DNA of 64,000 nt from Candidatus Uabimicrobium amorphum (GCF_009002475.1 NZ_AP019860.1:7454501-7518500), one strand, 5' to 3'. Numbered from the stretch's first letter, positions 47,338 through 56,697 are shown. Numbers and translations: made by a program. Notes: generated from the letters alone by a model not told the origin.

Positions 47338-49077
47338 CTAATTGAGATGTTTGACAACACACAAATAATTACATCCTTTATCATCTCGATGATAAGACAA
47401 TTCATCTACAAGTTCATAGATAATAAACATTCCAAATCCTCCATCCATTTCTTTGATTTTATCCACAGGAAGATCGCGTAAATTTTCAATTTCGTTTTTT
47501 TTGGGTAGGGGAAAGGCAATTCCCTTATCTACAAAATAAATTTTTACAAAAGACGCAGAAGTTAACACTTCAATACGGATAATATAATTGGGGTTTTCAC
47601 TATAGGAATGCCGAATTATGTTACTCAAAACCTCATTGGTAACTAACAAGAGTTCCTGCAATGCCAGTTCATTTTCCTGAAAGTATGACAAATTTTGACA
47701 GGTATTCTGAATGTACTTTCGCGCTCTTGCAATTTCAGATAGACGACTTTTTATGATTTTTATGTTGTGAAACTTCGTATGCCCACCAATATTTTTAATT
47801 TGTACAGCGATACAAGTAAGGTCATCTTGTACATTCTGCGAAAAATCAATAATATACTGCTGTAATTTTTCCAACATCTTTCTTGTTGGTAAATGGTGGT
47901 GTTTTTGAAAAAAATCGATGAGCTGTTCTTCTCCAAATAGTACATTTTCTTTGTTTTTCGCTTCAATAATACCGTCGGAATAAAACAAGAATATGTCCTC
48001 ATGGTCGAAGGAAACACTTTTTTCTAAAAACTCTGTTTTTAGCAATACTCCTAGAGGTATGTTTTCACCGGTTATTTTTTGAACTTTGTTCAGACCACTT
48101 TTGAAATGCAGTATGTTCGTATGTCCACAGTCAAGAATCCTCAGCTTTTGATTGAGTAAATCAAAGCGCATATAACACATAGTTGCGAATGTCTCCAGCT
48201 GAATAAGCTCGAAAGATACTTCTTGCTGTAATTGCTGAATAATTTCCTTGGGAGGTAGCAATTCATAATCATCAATGTAAATTCCTTGGCTGGCAAAACG
48301 AAGTAAACGACTCTTAATTGCTGCAGCAACTAAAGCCGCAGGTATTCCTTTGCCCATAACATCACCAATGACAATATCCAAACACTTTGTGTTATGACTA
48401 AAGAAATCATAAAAGTCTCCGGAGACATTTTGCGATGGAATTGCCATGACTTCAATATGAAGTCCTGGTATATCCTGAGGAATTTTTCCGAATAATAACG
48501 ATTGTTGAATATTAAAAGCTATTTGCATTTCACAATGTACATTTTGTTCTTGGAGGATTTCTTTTTCTCGTTGCGTTTTTTTCAAAGCTTGTTCGCGTTT
48601 TTTCAGTTCTTCGTTTTGCAAAGAAAGTTTTTCCGCCAATTTGCGGGCATCCTCTAAAGCAACTTTTTGCGTTTGTAACAGAAAAAGAAAGTCATTCACC
48701 GCGCTATGAATCGGAAAATCGTTGAGAGAAATGTCAAGAGATTGAAGACTTGCCAAATCAAGAACATTTGGTGTACATAAAAAAATAACCGCCTCTTGTT
48801 CTTTAAGATAAAGCATTTCCCCCTTCAATTCGCAATGGTTATCTAAGGACTTCAACACATATGGGGTTTGCAACTTATCAATTAAAGATGTAAACGTAAG
48901 GGGAATACAAGGACGCTTCACAACAAAATGATTGGTCAACAAATCCTCAAGCTGTACGTTTGGACAAAGCTTGGTAACATGAGGTCCTAGTTGAGTAATT
49001 TGTAGCTGTTGATCAAAGGCTATGTGAAAAGGAAAAACCCTATGCAAATCCTGTGGAGATAAAAAAATTCCCGCCAT
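47338..49077 (-). CDS. HNOBA-SpoIIE phosphatase-HATPase: H-NOX-linked partner-switch enzyme
   Basis: Residues ~10-155 are an HNOBA domain, the heme-NO-binding-associated PAS-like domain of soluble guanylate cyclases (FPFHIAFDQQLQITQLGPHV, then DFLFLLQTQKVALEDARKLA). A coiled coil joins it to a SpoIIE-type phosphatase (~185-400) with SGDFYDFF, GDVMGKG, FYSDGIIEA and DDLTC. The end (~440-575) is an RsbW-like GHKL kinase: NEVLSNIIRHSY, DKGIAFP and GGFGMFIIYEL. In guanylate cyclases HNOBA pairs with H-NOX; here the catalytic part is a phosphatase plus kinase. It starts 4 bases after the H-NOX stop. I infer that NO or O2 binding to H-NOX alters the phosphorylation of the STAS protein. Confidence 0.87.
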   Translation of the reverse strand: MAGIFLSPQDLHRVFPFHIAFDQQLQITQLGPHVTKLCPNVQLEDLLTNHFVVKRPCIPLTFTSLIDKLQTPYVLKSLDNHCELKGEMLYLKEQEAVIFLCTPNVLDLASLQSLDISLNDFPIHSAVNDFLFLLQTQKVALEDARKLAEKLSLQNEELKKREQALKKTQREKEILQEQNVHCEMQIAFNIQQSLLFGKIPQDIPGLHIEVMAIPSQNVSGDFYDFFSHNTKCLDIVIGDVMGKGIPAALVAAAIKSRLLRFASQGIYIDDYELLPPKEIIQQLQQEVSFELIQLETFATMCYMRFDLLNQKLRILDCGHTNILHFKSGLNKVQKITGENIPLGVLLKTEFLEKSVSFDHEDIFLFYSDGIIEAKNKENVLFGEEQLIDFFQKHHHLPTRKMLEKLQQYIIDFSQNVQDDLTCIAVQIKNIGGHTKFHNIKIIKSRLSEIARARKYIQNTCQNLSYFQENELALQELLLVTNEVLSNIIRHSYSENPNYIIRIEVLTSASFVKIYFVDKGIAFPLPKKNEIENLRDLPVDKIKEMDGGFGMFIIYELVDELSYHRDDKGCNYLCVVKHLN

Positions 49078-49080
49078 AAA

Positions 49081-49623
49081 TCACCATGTTACCGAAAATA
49101 TATCGTGGTCTGCTCCTTGCTCACGACTTTGAGTCAAGGTAACGACCACTTCAAGAGAAAATCTCTTACCGAGCCCCTGCAAGAGTCCAATGACCATAGG
49201 AGCAAGACCTTTTCGATGACTATAATAATGTAGTAACAATGAATTTTCTGTCACATCGGAACAAGAAAAGGACGGAGGTTGTAAATTAGGCATCAATGAC
49301 CCAATGTGGGTGTGTAGTGCATCTAAATTCTGTAAAAACGTGACAAAGGTACTTCCCGCAAGATCCAACATTTCCTTGTAACCTTCGCGGGCAGTATATA
49401 AAATCCAATATTCGCCAAAGGCTTCCAGGATGTCCCTCCCACACATGCCGAGTGATTCACTTGCTGCGGCAACTAGATCGTATGTAATTTGATCATCGTA
49501 GTGATCCATCCCAATAAAGTTATCTATTTTGACATTGGCCTTTTCTTTAATTTTCAGCCAAGCTTCACATCCAAAACGATCACAAACCAAATCTTCAATG
49601 GCTTTATTTACTAATCCATACAT
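49081..49623 (-). CDS. hnoX: H-NOX heme nitric-oxide/oxygen sensor
   Basis: This 180-residue stand-alone protein matches the heme NO/O2-binding domain. It opens MYGLVNKAIEDLV, the canonical start. His104 in LDALHTHIGSLMP is the expected proximal heme ligand. The porphyrin-propionate motif YxSxR is Tyr133-Ser135-Arg137, and the PPSF after it is conserved. NO binding breaks the His-Fe bond and changes the partner's activity. Known bacterial partners are histidine kinases, diguanylate cyclases and methyl-accepting proteins; here it lies in one operon with STAS and HNOBA-SpoIIE-HATPase genes. The ATG has an AAGGAA box. Confidence 0.95.
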   Translation of the reverse strand: MYGLVNKAIEDLVCDRFGCEAWLKIKEKANVKIDNFIGMDHYDDQITYDLVAAASESLGMCGRDILEAFGEYWILYTAREGYKEMLDLAGSTFVTFLQNLDALHTHIGSLMPNLQPPSFSCSDVTENSLLLHYYSHRKGLAPMVIGLLQGLGKRFSLEVVVTLTQSREQGADHDIFSVTW

Positions 49624-49632
49624 AACTTTTCC

Positions 49633-49968
49633 TTATACAAAAGATTGTATTGCTTGCTCCTCGTTCTCGTAAATAGAAAAAACTTTTTGCATGCGAATGA
49701 GTTCAAACAGTGCCATCACTTGCCTACCAACACCAAACATTTTTAAATCTCCACCGCATTTATTGACTTCACGCAAGCAAAATAGCAAAACTCCAATACC
49801 GGAACTGTCAACAAAGTTGAGTTTATTCATATCAAAAATCAGTTTATTGTATTTTTGTAGATGTTGCTTCAACTCATTTTTAAATTCTCTAGAATTAGAA
49901 ACATCTAGTACTTCTTCGTTAATAACAATAACTGCCATCCCTTGTTTTTCTTCTAGCTGAATATTCAT
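49633..49968 (-). CDS. STAS-domain anti-sigma factor antagonist of the H-NOX operon
   Basis: A 111-residue STAS domain with the phosphorylation loop NFVDSSGIGV (Ser55/Ser56). It is paralogous to the protein at 27738 and, like it, lies beside its SpoIIE/HATPase partner, but with H-NOX between them. It should be phosphorylated by the HATPase and dephosphorylated by the SpoIIE domain of the 47338 protein. The ATG has a GAAGGAG box. A sigma54-like promoter lies at 50018-50034, and it is the first gene of the operon. Confidence 0.9.
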   Translation of the reverse strand: MNIQLEEKQGMAVIVINEEVLDVSNSREFKNELKQHLQKYNKLIFDMNKLNFVDSSGIGVLLFCLREVNKCGGDLKMFGVGRQVMALFELIRMQKVFSIYENEEQAIQSFV

Positions 49969-50017
49969 GGCAAACTCCTTCTGACTTTTTTATTTCATTC
50001 ATTGATGTTTGAATTAC

Positions 50018-50034
50018 AGCAAGTTGCATTCCAA
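50018..50034 (-). promoter_or_regulatory. Candidate sigma54 promoter of the STAS/H-NOX operon
   Basis: The minus strand reads TTGGAATGCAACTTGCT, against the consensus TTGGCACGN4TTGCW. The GG and GC cores are exact with ten bases between them, and the -12 element TTGCT is perfect. Only CAC is changed to AAT. It lies ~50 bases before the STAS ATG, in the gap behind the sigma54 activator gene. Confidence 0.6.
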
Positions 50035-50041
50035 TCGTATA

Positions 50042-52243
50042 TTATTTTCGATAATCTCGAATATTAATCTGTAGTTTTTTGAGTTTTTCATAGAGGTATG
50101 GTCTTGTCAATCCTGATTTTTTTGCTGTTTGGGAAACGTTGCCCTTTGTTTCTTGCAAAAGCTGAATAAAGTAATCTCGTTCCGAAGTTGATCTGGCCTC
50201 TTGTAATTTACCAGAAAAACCACTTTTACTTTTGATTATTTGTGTAATGTGTTTGGGCAAATCGTCAAAACTAATAACAGAATCACCATCCATAATTAAT
50301 GCAAACTCTACGGCGTGTTTTAATTCTCTAATATTTCCCGGCCATGAATAGTTTCGTAAGGCTGTTAGCGTGTCTTGATTCCATTTTGGTAAGTCTATCT
50401 TGTTGCGCCTAGCGTATAAATTCGCAAAGTGCTCCGCCAGAAGAACAACATCATCTTCACGCTCTCTCAAAGCAGGGAGCTCAAGAGTAATACTATTGAT
50501 ACGATACCACAAATCCTCGCGGAAATTTCCCTCTCGTGCTTGTTGCTGTGGATCGACATTGGTAGCACAAACAATACGAAAGTCCACCGCAATTTCTTTT
50601 GTGCTGCCTACTCTTGAAAATTTTTTGGTTTCCAAGACGCGCAATAACTTTGCTTGAAGCTCCATACTTGCACATGCCAACTCATCTAGAAACAAAGTCC
50701 CATTATTTGCTTTTTCAATTAATCCGGACTTGTTTTTTTGCGCCCCGGTAAACGCCCCTTTTTCATAACCAAACAATGTTGCTTCTTGCAAAGTTTCTGG
50801 GATTGCCGCACAGTTAACAGAGACAAGCTCGTATTTATTACGCTTACTTTTACTGTGCAGTGCCGCAGCGACAAGTTCTTTTCCTGTTCCTGTTTCACCA
50901 ATAATCAAGACAGAAGCATCACTATTCGCTACTTTATCAATCGTCGAAAACAAGTCTTGCATTTTCGAACTTCCTCCGACCAAATTTGCATATCTCGTTT
51001 TAGTGCCTCGTGGAATTTGGTTAGAGAGATCCACCTTCGTTTCCGTGGCTATACTCAAGTAAGGATGTTTTGGTCTGATATCTTGAATTAACTCGTTATA
51101 ACTTAATTCATTCAAACGAAATGGAGGTATCTCCGTACTCATATCAGAATAAAAGGACAGTAGTTGAAAATAACGGTACAAAAACTCGGGTAACAGAAAA
51201 TGCTTTTGTACATACTTATGACCTTCTTCCCCGATTGCTTTTGCGTTATTCTCTATAATAAAATTTATCGCAGCGAAAATGGATTTTTCGGTAACCTCAT
51301 CCAATAGGTATCCACTTTTTTGGTGTGCAACTTGCATGGAAATCGCTGGCGTGTTGAGGCCAATTACGGGGGTGTGGTACCACATAGCATTTGCGACAAT
51401 ATTATCAGCGGATGGAACGTCTTGGTTCAAATAAATGGCAACAGTACTTACCTTCAAGATACTATGGACAACACATGATGGTAGATCTTGGAGTATCTCA
51501 ATATTCCCCTCATTCGCAACTTCTTTTTGCAATTTTTTGACATATTTTTTATCTTCAGTACAACTAACAAAAATCAAATAGCACGACCTATCTAATTGGC
51601 GAAAAGCAGATAAAATTTTTGCCGTGTAGTCATGATTTGCCATAGGGAAACATACAATGGAAATGGAATGATGATTTTTTATGAATTCAAGTTTGTCATT
51701 GTCTTTTTGTGGCATTTTCTCTACTTGCCTAAGAGGATCGATATATGGAAAAATTTGATATAGCGGTCCCTTTGATTTTTCACTGTAAAAATCTTCTGTC
51801 CCCACAACAGTTGCAGCACATTGATCTATGTACGGTTTTAAAATATAAAACCATTTCTCAGAAAGCGCAGCATAAGAATGCCACAGCACGTTACCAAATA
51901 AAGAATTGTTATGTAGTAAAAACAGTAAATATGGAGAATGTATAGAAATAATGTCCGCAGTAACAAGTATTTTTTGATAGTTCTTTTCCACAAACAGCAA
52001 ATGTTTATGTAAATCTAACTTGTTCAAGCTTTTCATATACTGTTTTTGGTTTATCGTAATGTAATGGCAATCAATTCCAAGGTTATTAGACAACTGTGTG
52101 ATTTTTTTAAAAAGAACTTCATCTTCTTCAAAAATTATATTTGTCCATTTTTTCGTTTGTAAAGACGAAGACAAACTTTTGATTTCGATTAACGTCTCTT
52201 TTTTTACATACAGTTCATAAGAATCTATCTCTAATTTTGGCAA
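50042..52243 (-). CDS. Sigma54 activator with a trehalose-synthase-like glycosyltransferase sensor domain
   Basis: Residues ~90-365 fold like a GT4 enzyme of the trehalose synthase type: IHSPYLLFLLHN, VLWHSYAALSEKWFYILKPY, FPYIDPLRQ, then NIVANAMWYHTPVIGLN and EGHKYVQKHF. The donor-site glutamate (EAM) is Asn (NAM), so it probably binds but does not transfer sugar. Residues ~415-650 are a sigma54-interacting AAA+ domain: Walker A GETGTGKE (449-456), GAFTGA (496-501) and Walker B TLFLDEL. A Fis-type HTH ends the protein (GNVSQTAKKSGLTRPYLYEK). The start is TTG with AAAGGA upstream. It is not a REC- or PAS-type activator. Confidence 0.88.
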   Translation of the reverse strand: MPKLEIDSYELYVKKETLIEIKSLSSSLQTKKWTNIIFEEDEVLFKKITQLSNNLGIDCHYITINQKQYMKSLNKLDLHKHLLFVEKNYQKILVTADIISIHSPYLLFLLHNNSLFGNVLWHSYAALSEKWFYILKPYIDQCAATVVGTEDFYSEKSKGPLYQIFPYIDPLRQVEKMPQKDNDKLEFIKNHHSISIVCFPMANHDYTAKILSAFRQLDRSCYLIFVSCTEDKKYVKKLQKEVANEGNIEILQDLPSCVVHSILKVSTVAIYLNQDVPSADNIVANAMWYHTPVIGLNTPAISMQVAHQKSGYLLDEVTEKSIFAAINFIIENNAKAIGEEGHKYVQKHFLLPEFLYRYFQLLSFYSDMSTEIPPFRLNELSYNELIQDIRPKHPYLSIATETKVDLSNQIPRGTKTRYANLVGGSSKMQDLFSTIDKVANSDASVLIIGETGTGKELVAAALHSKSKRNKYELVSVNCAAIPETLQEATLFGYEKGAFTGAQKNKSGLIEKANNGTLFLDELACASMELQAKLLRVLETKKFSRVGSTKEIAVDFRIVCATNVDPQQQAREGNFREDLWYRINSITLELPALREREDDVVLLAEHFANLYARRNKIDLPKWNQDTLTALRNYSWPGNIRELKHAVEFALIMDGDSVISFDDLPKHITQIIKSKSGFSGKLQEARSTSERDYFIQLLQETKGNVSQTAKKSGLTRPYLYEKLKKLQINIRDYRK

Positions 52244-52586
52244 CTTGTTTTCCTTTAGTAAGAATTCGCACGAATATGGTGTATGTTTGGTAAAACGAAC
52301 ACTGTCTGATTTATCTTACAGACGAACATGACAATTACGGCAATATAATTGTACAACGTTTCTAGATGCCCTTCAACAGCAATGTCACAAAGGCTTTTAT
52401 TGTACTTTCCCATTATGGACTTGTAACAACAAATCAATATAATCGCTTCGGATACCTAATCTTTTATCATCATTAAAAACAAGTTCTTATTTCTGTAACA
52501 AACTATTTTTTTACATAACCTTTTACCAACACCACCTGAATAAAGTGTTAGATAAAACAATATCAACTTTATTTAGGGAATTTAAT
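52244..52586. other. Intergenic region between divergent genes
   Basis: About 343 bases separate the sigma54 activator from the ankyrin lipoprotein gene. It must hold both promoters. A short palindrome (GTCTG...CAGAC, near 52300-52325) is visible. No ORF or other RNA-like feature stands out. Confidence 0.4.
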
Positions 52587-53576
52587 ATGTCACATTTATT
52601 CTTTCGTAGTTTACAACGCAACAAACAATATATTGTATTCATTACGGTTTTCTTTTGTAGTTGTGGAACGGTGAGAAATTTACAGGCGTATGATACACGC
52701 CATTTTGGTGGGGCCCAAAAGTATAGTTCCTTGCAAAACCCAGAAGACTTTCTTATACCTATGCCTACAGGAGGTATTGTGGGACTCGCGTTGGGGCTAT
52801 CGCAAATTTCTGCGGTATACTCTCTGGCACTTGCCGATACCTCTCTTAGTGCACTGGGTGATGTCGTGGTGTCGCCAGTAATTGCGTGGAAGATTGCGCG
52901 ACAAAAACAACGATTATTTTCTTTGGGTGTTATAGAGGCCGCAAAATCGGGAAACCACGAACGTGTTATCTCTCTTTTAAAGAAAGGTGCCAGCATCAAT
53001 GTACAAGATGATCTTGGTTGCACGGCGTTAATCGCAACAGTACACCAGTATGATATGACGAAATTATTGGTCACACACGGAGCCAATCTAAACATGAAAG
53101 ATCTATCTGACAATACCGCCTTAATGATCGCAGCTAAGGAAGGTTATACCGAAAACGTTTCTTTTCTTGTAATGCAAGGGGCGAATATTGATATGCAAGA
53201 CAAATCGGGTGACAGTGCTTTGACAATGGCATCTGCAAAAGGGCATAAAAAAATTGTAGATGTGCTTCTTGCCGCGACAACAAGCATACGTCATCACAAC
53301 AAGGCACTATATGTGGCGGCAAAAAATGGATATATCGATATTGTAAAAGTACTCTTACAAGCCAAAATGGACGTGAACTTTTCAGTAAAAGATAAATACA
53401 CTCCTCTGATGATCGCGACGGAAAAAGGGCATTATGATATTGTGAAATTGCTTATTAAAGCTGGGGCAAACGTTAACCAACGCAATATTTATCAGAATAC
53501 AGCTTTGGAACGAGCCATCACCTTTGAACAGCATGAAATTGCCGATGCACTACGCAGAGCGGGTGGACATCAATAA
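52587..53576 (+). CDS. Ankyrin-repeat lipoprotein
   Basis: From the ATG at 52587 (AGGGAA upstream) a hydrophobic stretch ends in the lipobox FFCS-Cys26. Residues ~30-105 (PMPTGGIVGLALGLSQISAV, SLALADTSLSALGDVVVSPV) resemble YceK/YidQ-type lipoprotein domains, a tentative match. Residues ~115-329 hold seven ankyrin repeats (such as TPLMIATEKGHYDIVKLLIK). The frame can extend to 52545 but loses the binding site. It is probably a periplasmic-face protein for protein binding, similar to the left-edge ankyrin protein. Confidence 0.75.
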   Translation: MSHLFFRSLQRNKQYIVFITVFFCSCGTVRNLQAYDTRHFGGAQKYSSLQNPEDFLIPMPTGGIVGLALGLSQISAVYSLALADTSLSALGDVVVSPVIAWKIARQKQRLFSLGVIEAAKSGNHERVISLLKKGASINVQDDLGCTALIATVHQYDMTKLLVTHGANLNMKDLSDNTALMIAAKEGYTENVSFLVMQGANIDMQDKSGDSALTMASAKGHKKIVDVLLAATTSIRHHNKALYVAAKNGYIDIVKVLLQAKMDVNFSVKDKYTPLMIATEKGHYDIVKLLIKAGANVNQRNIYQNTALERAITFEQHEIADALRRAGGHQ

Positions 53577-53837
53577 TCACCACTGCCATTCAAAGGCATA
53601 AATCCCTAGCAAAATTTCGAAAAAACATAATTTGTCGTGCACTCGGTTTTCGCGATATGTTATTATACAAAAACTCTAAATCGGTCCCTTAAAAAGAAAG
53701 AGTCTACCATAAAATAAAACCAAATATAAATATTCCGCGTGTTAACTTTCGTAAACTCGTAGAGTAAGGCGTATTTGCAACATTATACGGCTTACTTTCG
53801 CTTCGTTGCATTACACTAATGTTATGGCGGAAAAATT

Positions 53838-56687
53838 ATGACGAAGTACATCTACTCTATTTTATATAAACACACCATTTCTATTTTGGTGGTGTCGGCT
53901 TTCATTGCTACCGTTGCCACAATTTGGCATCTATCTTATATATCGCGTCAATCCACAGAAAACACAGCTCTGTATACAGCGAAAAATTACTCCGAAGCGT
54001 TGCGTACTTTTCGCACTTTGTATACCTCACAGGTGGTCGTACCTATGAAAAAAAAGGGACTGGATATCACACACAATTATGCGGACAACGAAAATGCAAT
54101 ACCACTACCGGCAACTTTGAGCATGATGATTGGAAATCACCTATCAAAAGACAGCGATGTCAAAACATATTTATATAGCAAATATCCCTTTCCGTGGCGC
54201 ATGCAAGAGGGCCTAAAAGATGATTTTCGACGTAGAGCCTGGGAATCCCTTAACAAAAATCGCTATCAACCTTTTTATGAATTCACCGAGGAAAACAACC
54301 AACGTATTTTGCGTTATGCAACAGCGGACGTAATGCGTGAAAGTTGCGTTAACTGCCACAACACACATCCACAAACTCCAAAGGATGGTTGGGAAACCGG
54401 AGATGTGCGTGGAGTTCTCGAAGTATCTTTTTCCGTTGATGATATTCACAAGGATCTATCTTCCACAGCTATTTTGTTGGCGGTGATGATTTTTAGCGGT
54501 GTTGTTTTTCTGGGGTTTATTCTTCACGCACTTCGCAATAGCCATCGCGATTTAGAACAGCAAGCCTCCAACATGGAAAAAGAAATTCAGGAACGTAAAC
54601 ATGTGGAGAATAACTTAATCAAGAACGAAACTCTCCTCAAAAAAGAACAACTGGCGTCTAAACAGCAAACCGAAATACTACAGATATTAAATCATCATCT
54701 GCAAACACAAGATTTATTACAAGCTGGTATGGTAAAAATTATAGAATCTAGCCACTCACAGATGGGATTATTCTATATTTTCAATAAACAAAACTTGTTA
54801 TTAGAGCCCAAAAATGGCTATGCGGTTCCTGACAGCGAACTATTCCGTAAAAACTATGCGTTGGGAGAAAGTTTTGTTGGTGAAGCTGGTCAACTCAAGA
54901 CAACCATACATTTACGCGATTTAACCCAAACAAATTGGCCACTTACCGGAAGTGGAGGGATGGTCGCCATACAATCTTTACTTTTTTTACCTCTTGTCGT
55001 ACAGCATGAACTCATCGGTGTTCTCGTTGTAGGTTCTACCCATTCTCACTATGCACAAAATACCATTTCTTTTTTAGAAAAAATCCTTTTTCATTTTGCG
55101 GCAGCGCTAAGTAATATTTTTTCTAGAGATGAAATCATAAGTCTTGCCGAAGATTTAAAGGTGCAGCGCAGCGAACTAGAAAAACAAAATAAAATTTTGC
55201 GCAACCAAGAATACGAACTATTGGAAAAACAACGCGAAGTGGAAACGGCCAATCGTTTAAAATCAGAATTTTTGGCAACGATGTCTCATGAGCTACGCAC
55301 GCCAATGAACATCATTATCGGTTTCACAGGACTTGTCATAAAAAAAACCCGGGACATCCTACCCAAACGCCAACTAAAAAATTTGGAAAAGGTGCTGTTG
55401 AATAGTAAATCATTGCTACATTCATTAAACGATATTCTTGATATCTCAAAAATCGAATCGGGAAAAATGGAATTGTATTATACCTCTTTTAATGTTGCCG
55501 AAACACTAGGAGAAAGTGTACAATATGTAGACGTCTTAAAAAATGATGATGTAGAAATTATTCTGGAAATTGCCCCACAACTCAATGACTTCTACTGTGA
55601 CAAAGAAAAGTTTTTACGCATCATAAACAATCTACTGAGTAATGCCGTAAAATTCACTCATCAAGGTAGTGTCACCTTAAAGGCCTACCATGAAAATGAT
55701 TACTTGGTATGTGCGTGTATCGACACAGGGGTGGGTATTTCACCTGCGGCTCAAAGATTTATTTTCGAGGAGTTTCGCCAAGAAGATGCATCAACGACAC
55801 GTAAATACGGGGGCACGGGTTTAGGATTGTCTATCGTAAAAAAGTTGGTCGATGTATTCCAAGGGAAAATAGAATTAGATAGCGAAGAAGGCAAAGGAAG
55901 TACGTTTACAGTCAAGTTGCCGCTAGTTTCACCTTCAACGAAAACTGATGTGGTAAAAAGTAACAGCATACTCATTATCGAAAACGACATCGTTGCCTTA
56001 CAATCCATGAAAAAAAATCTCGAAGACGAGGGCTATTCTGTTGTTTGTTCTTTTGATAAAGAACAAGGGTTACATATAGCGAAAAGAATCATACCCCAAG
56101 TGATTATTCTAGAATTGTTTCTTTCACGAGAGAGCAGCTACGAAATCATTCAATCGTTAAAATGCGACGCCAAGACAATGGATATTCCCATTATCGTCGT
56201 TTCGAATGTCGATGATAAATTTTCCGCTTGCGAGACAGGAATTGCCGCGTGTCTCGTAAAACCAGTTGAGAAAAAAATACTTATTGCGACCATTCAGCGC
56301 CTGTGTTTACCTGAGAATTTGTCCGTTCTCATTGTGGATGATTCTCCAGAAATACAAGAAATTGTAAAAAATGTCCTAGAGGAGCATGGACATACGGTAA
56401 CTAGTGCTTACAATGGTAAAGAAGCGTTACAAACCATCGAAAGAAACAAACCGCAGTTGATACTGCTGGATCTCATGATGCCTGTAATGGACGGGTTTGA
56501 GGTTCTAGATCAATTACACGCAAAAAACAATTGGCGCGACATACCAGTAATTGTTCTTACGGCAAAAGATTTGTCAGCAGAAGAAAAAAAACTGTTGCAA
56601 ATCAAAGCGCAAAAAGTAATGGAGAAAAAATGTTTTTCAGAAAAAAATTTCATCGAAGAACTGAAAAAAGTTCTAACTCGCGTTTAG
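53838..56687 (+). CDS. Hybrid histidine kinase with c-type haem sensor, GAF and two receivers
   Basis: Two membrane helices (~12-33, ~208-230) flank an outer domain like DUF3365/Tll0287 with a haem-binding CxxCH (Cys170, Cys173, His174). A GAF-like domain (~275-430), a coiled coil, HisKA with His484 in MSHELRTPMN, an HATPase (NNLLSNAVKFT, GGTGLGLSI) and two receivers follow. The first receiver (~710-828) has Glu759 where the phosphoacceptor Asp belongs (IILELFL), mimicking the phosphorylated state. The second (~829-949) keeps Asp878. The ATG has a GGCGG box. It senses redox state or small ligands from the periplasm and leads an operon with the receiver protein 10 bases downstream. Confidence 0.9.
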   Translation: MTKYIYSILYKHTISILVVSAFIATVATIWHLSYISRQSTENTALYTAKNYSEALRTFRTLYTSQVVVPMKKKGLDITHNYADNENAIPLPATLSMMIGNHLSKDSDVKTYLYSKYPFPWRMQEGLKDDFRRRAWESLNKNRYQPFYEFTEENNQRILRYATADVMRESCVNCHNTHPQTPKDGWETGDVRGVLEVSFSVDDIHKDLSSTAILLAVMIFSGVVFLGFILHALRNSHRDLEQQASNMEKEIQERKHVENNLIKNETLLKKEQLASKQQTEILQILNHHLQTQDLLQAGMVKIIESSHSQMGLFYIFNKQNLLLEPKNGYAVPDSELFRKNYALGESFVGEAGQLKTTIHLRDLTQTNWPLTGSGGMVAIQSLLFLPLVVQHELIGVLVVGSTHSHYAQNTISFLEKILFHFAAALSNIFSRDEIISLAEDLKVQRSELEKQNKILRNQEYELLEKQREVETANRLKSEFLATMSHELRTPMNIIIGFTGLVIKKTRDILPKRQLKNLEKVLLNSKSLLHSLNDILDISKIESGKMELYYTSFNVAETLGESVQYVDVLKNDDVEIILEIAPQLNDFYCDKEKFLRIINNLLSNAVKFTHQGSVTLKAYHENDYLVCACIDTGVGISPAAQRFIFEEFRQEDASTTRKYGGTGLGLSIVKKLVDVFQGKIELDSEEGKGSTFTVKLPLVSPSTKTDVVKSNSILIIENDIVALQSMKKNLEDEGYSVVCSFDKEQGLHIAKRIIPQVIILELFLSRESSYEIIQSLKCDAKTMDIPIIVVSNVDDKFSACETGIAACLVKPVEKKILIATIQRLCLPENLSVLIVDDSPEIQEIVKNVLEEHGHTVTSAYNGKEALQTIERNKPQLILLDLMMPVMDGFEVLDQLHAKNNWRDIPVIVLTAKDLSAEEKKLLQIKAQKVMEKKCFSEKNFIEELKKVLTRV

Positions 56688-56697
56688 AGGAGGAAAG

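Noticed and set aside
52523..53113. 196-codon minus-strand ORF over the ankyrin lipoprotein gene
   Set aside because: The plus-strand gene has a lipobox and clear ankyrin repeats, so the opposite frame is a shadow.
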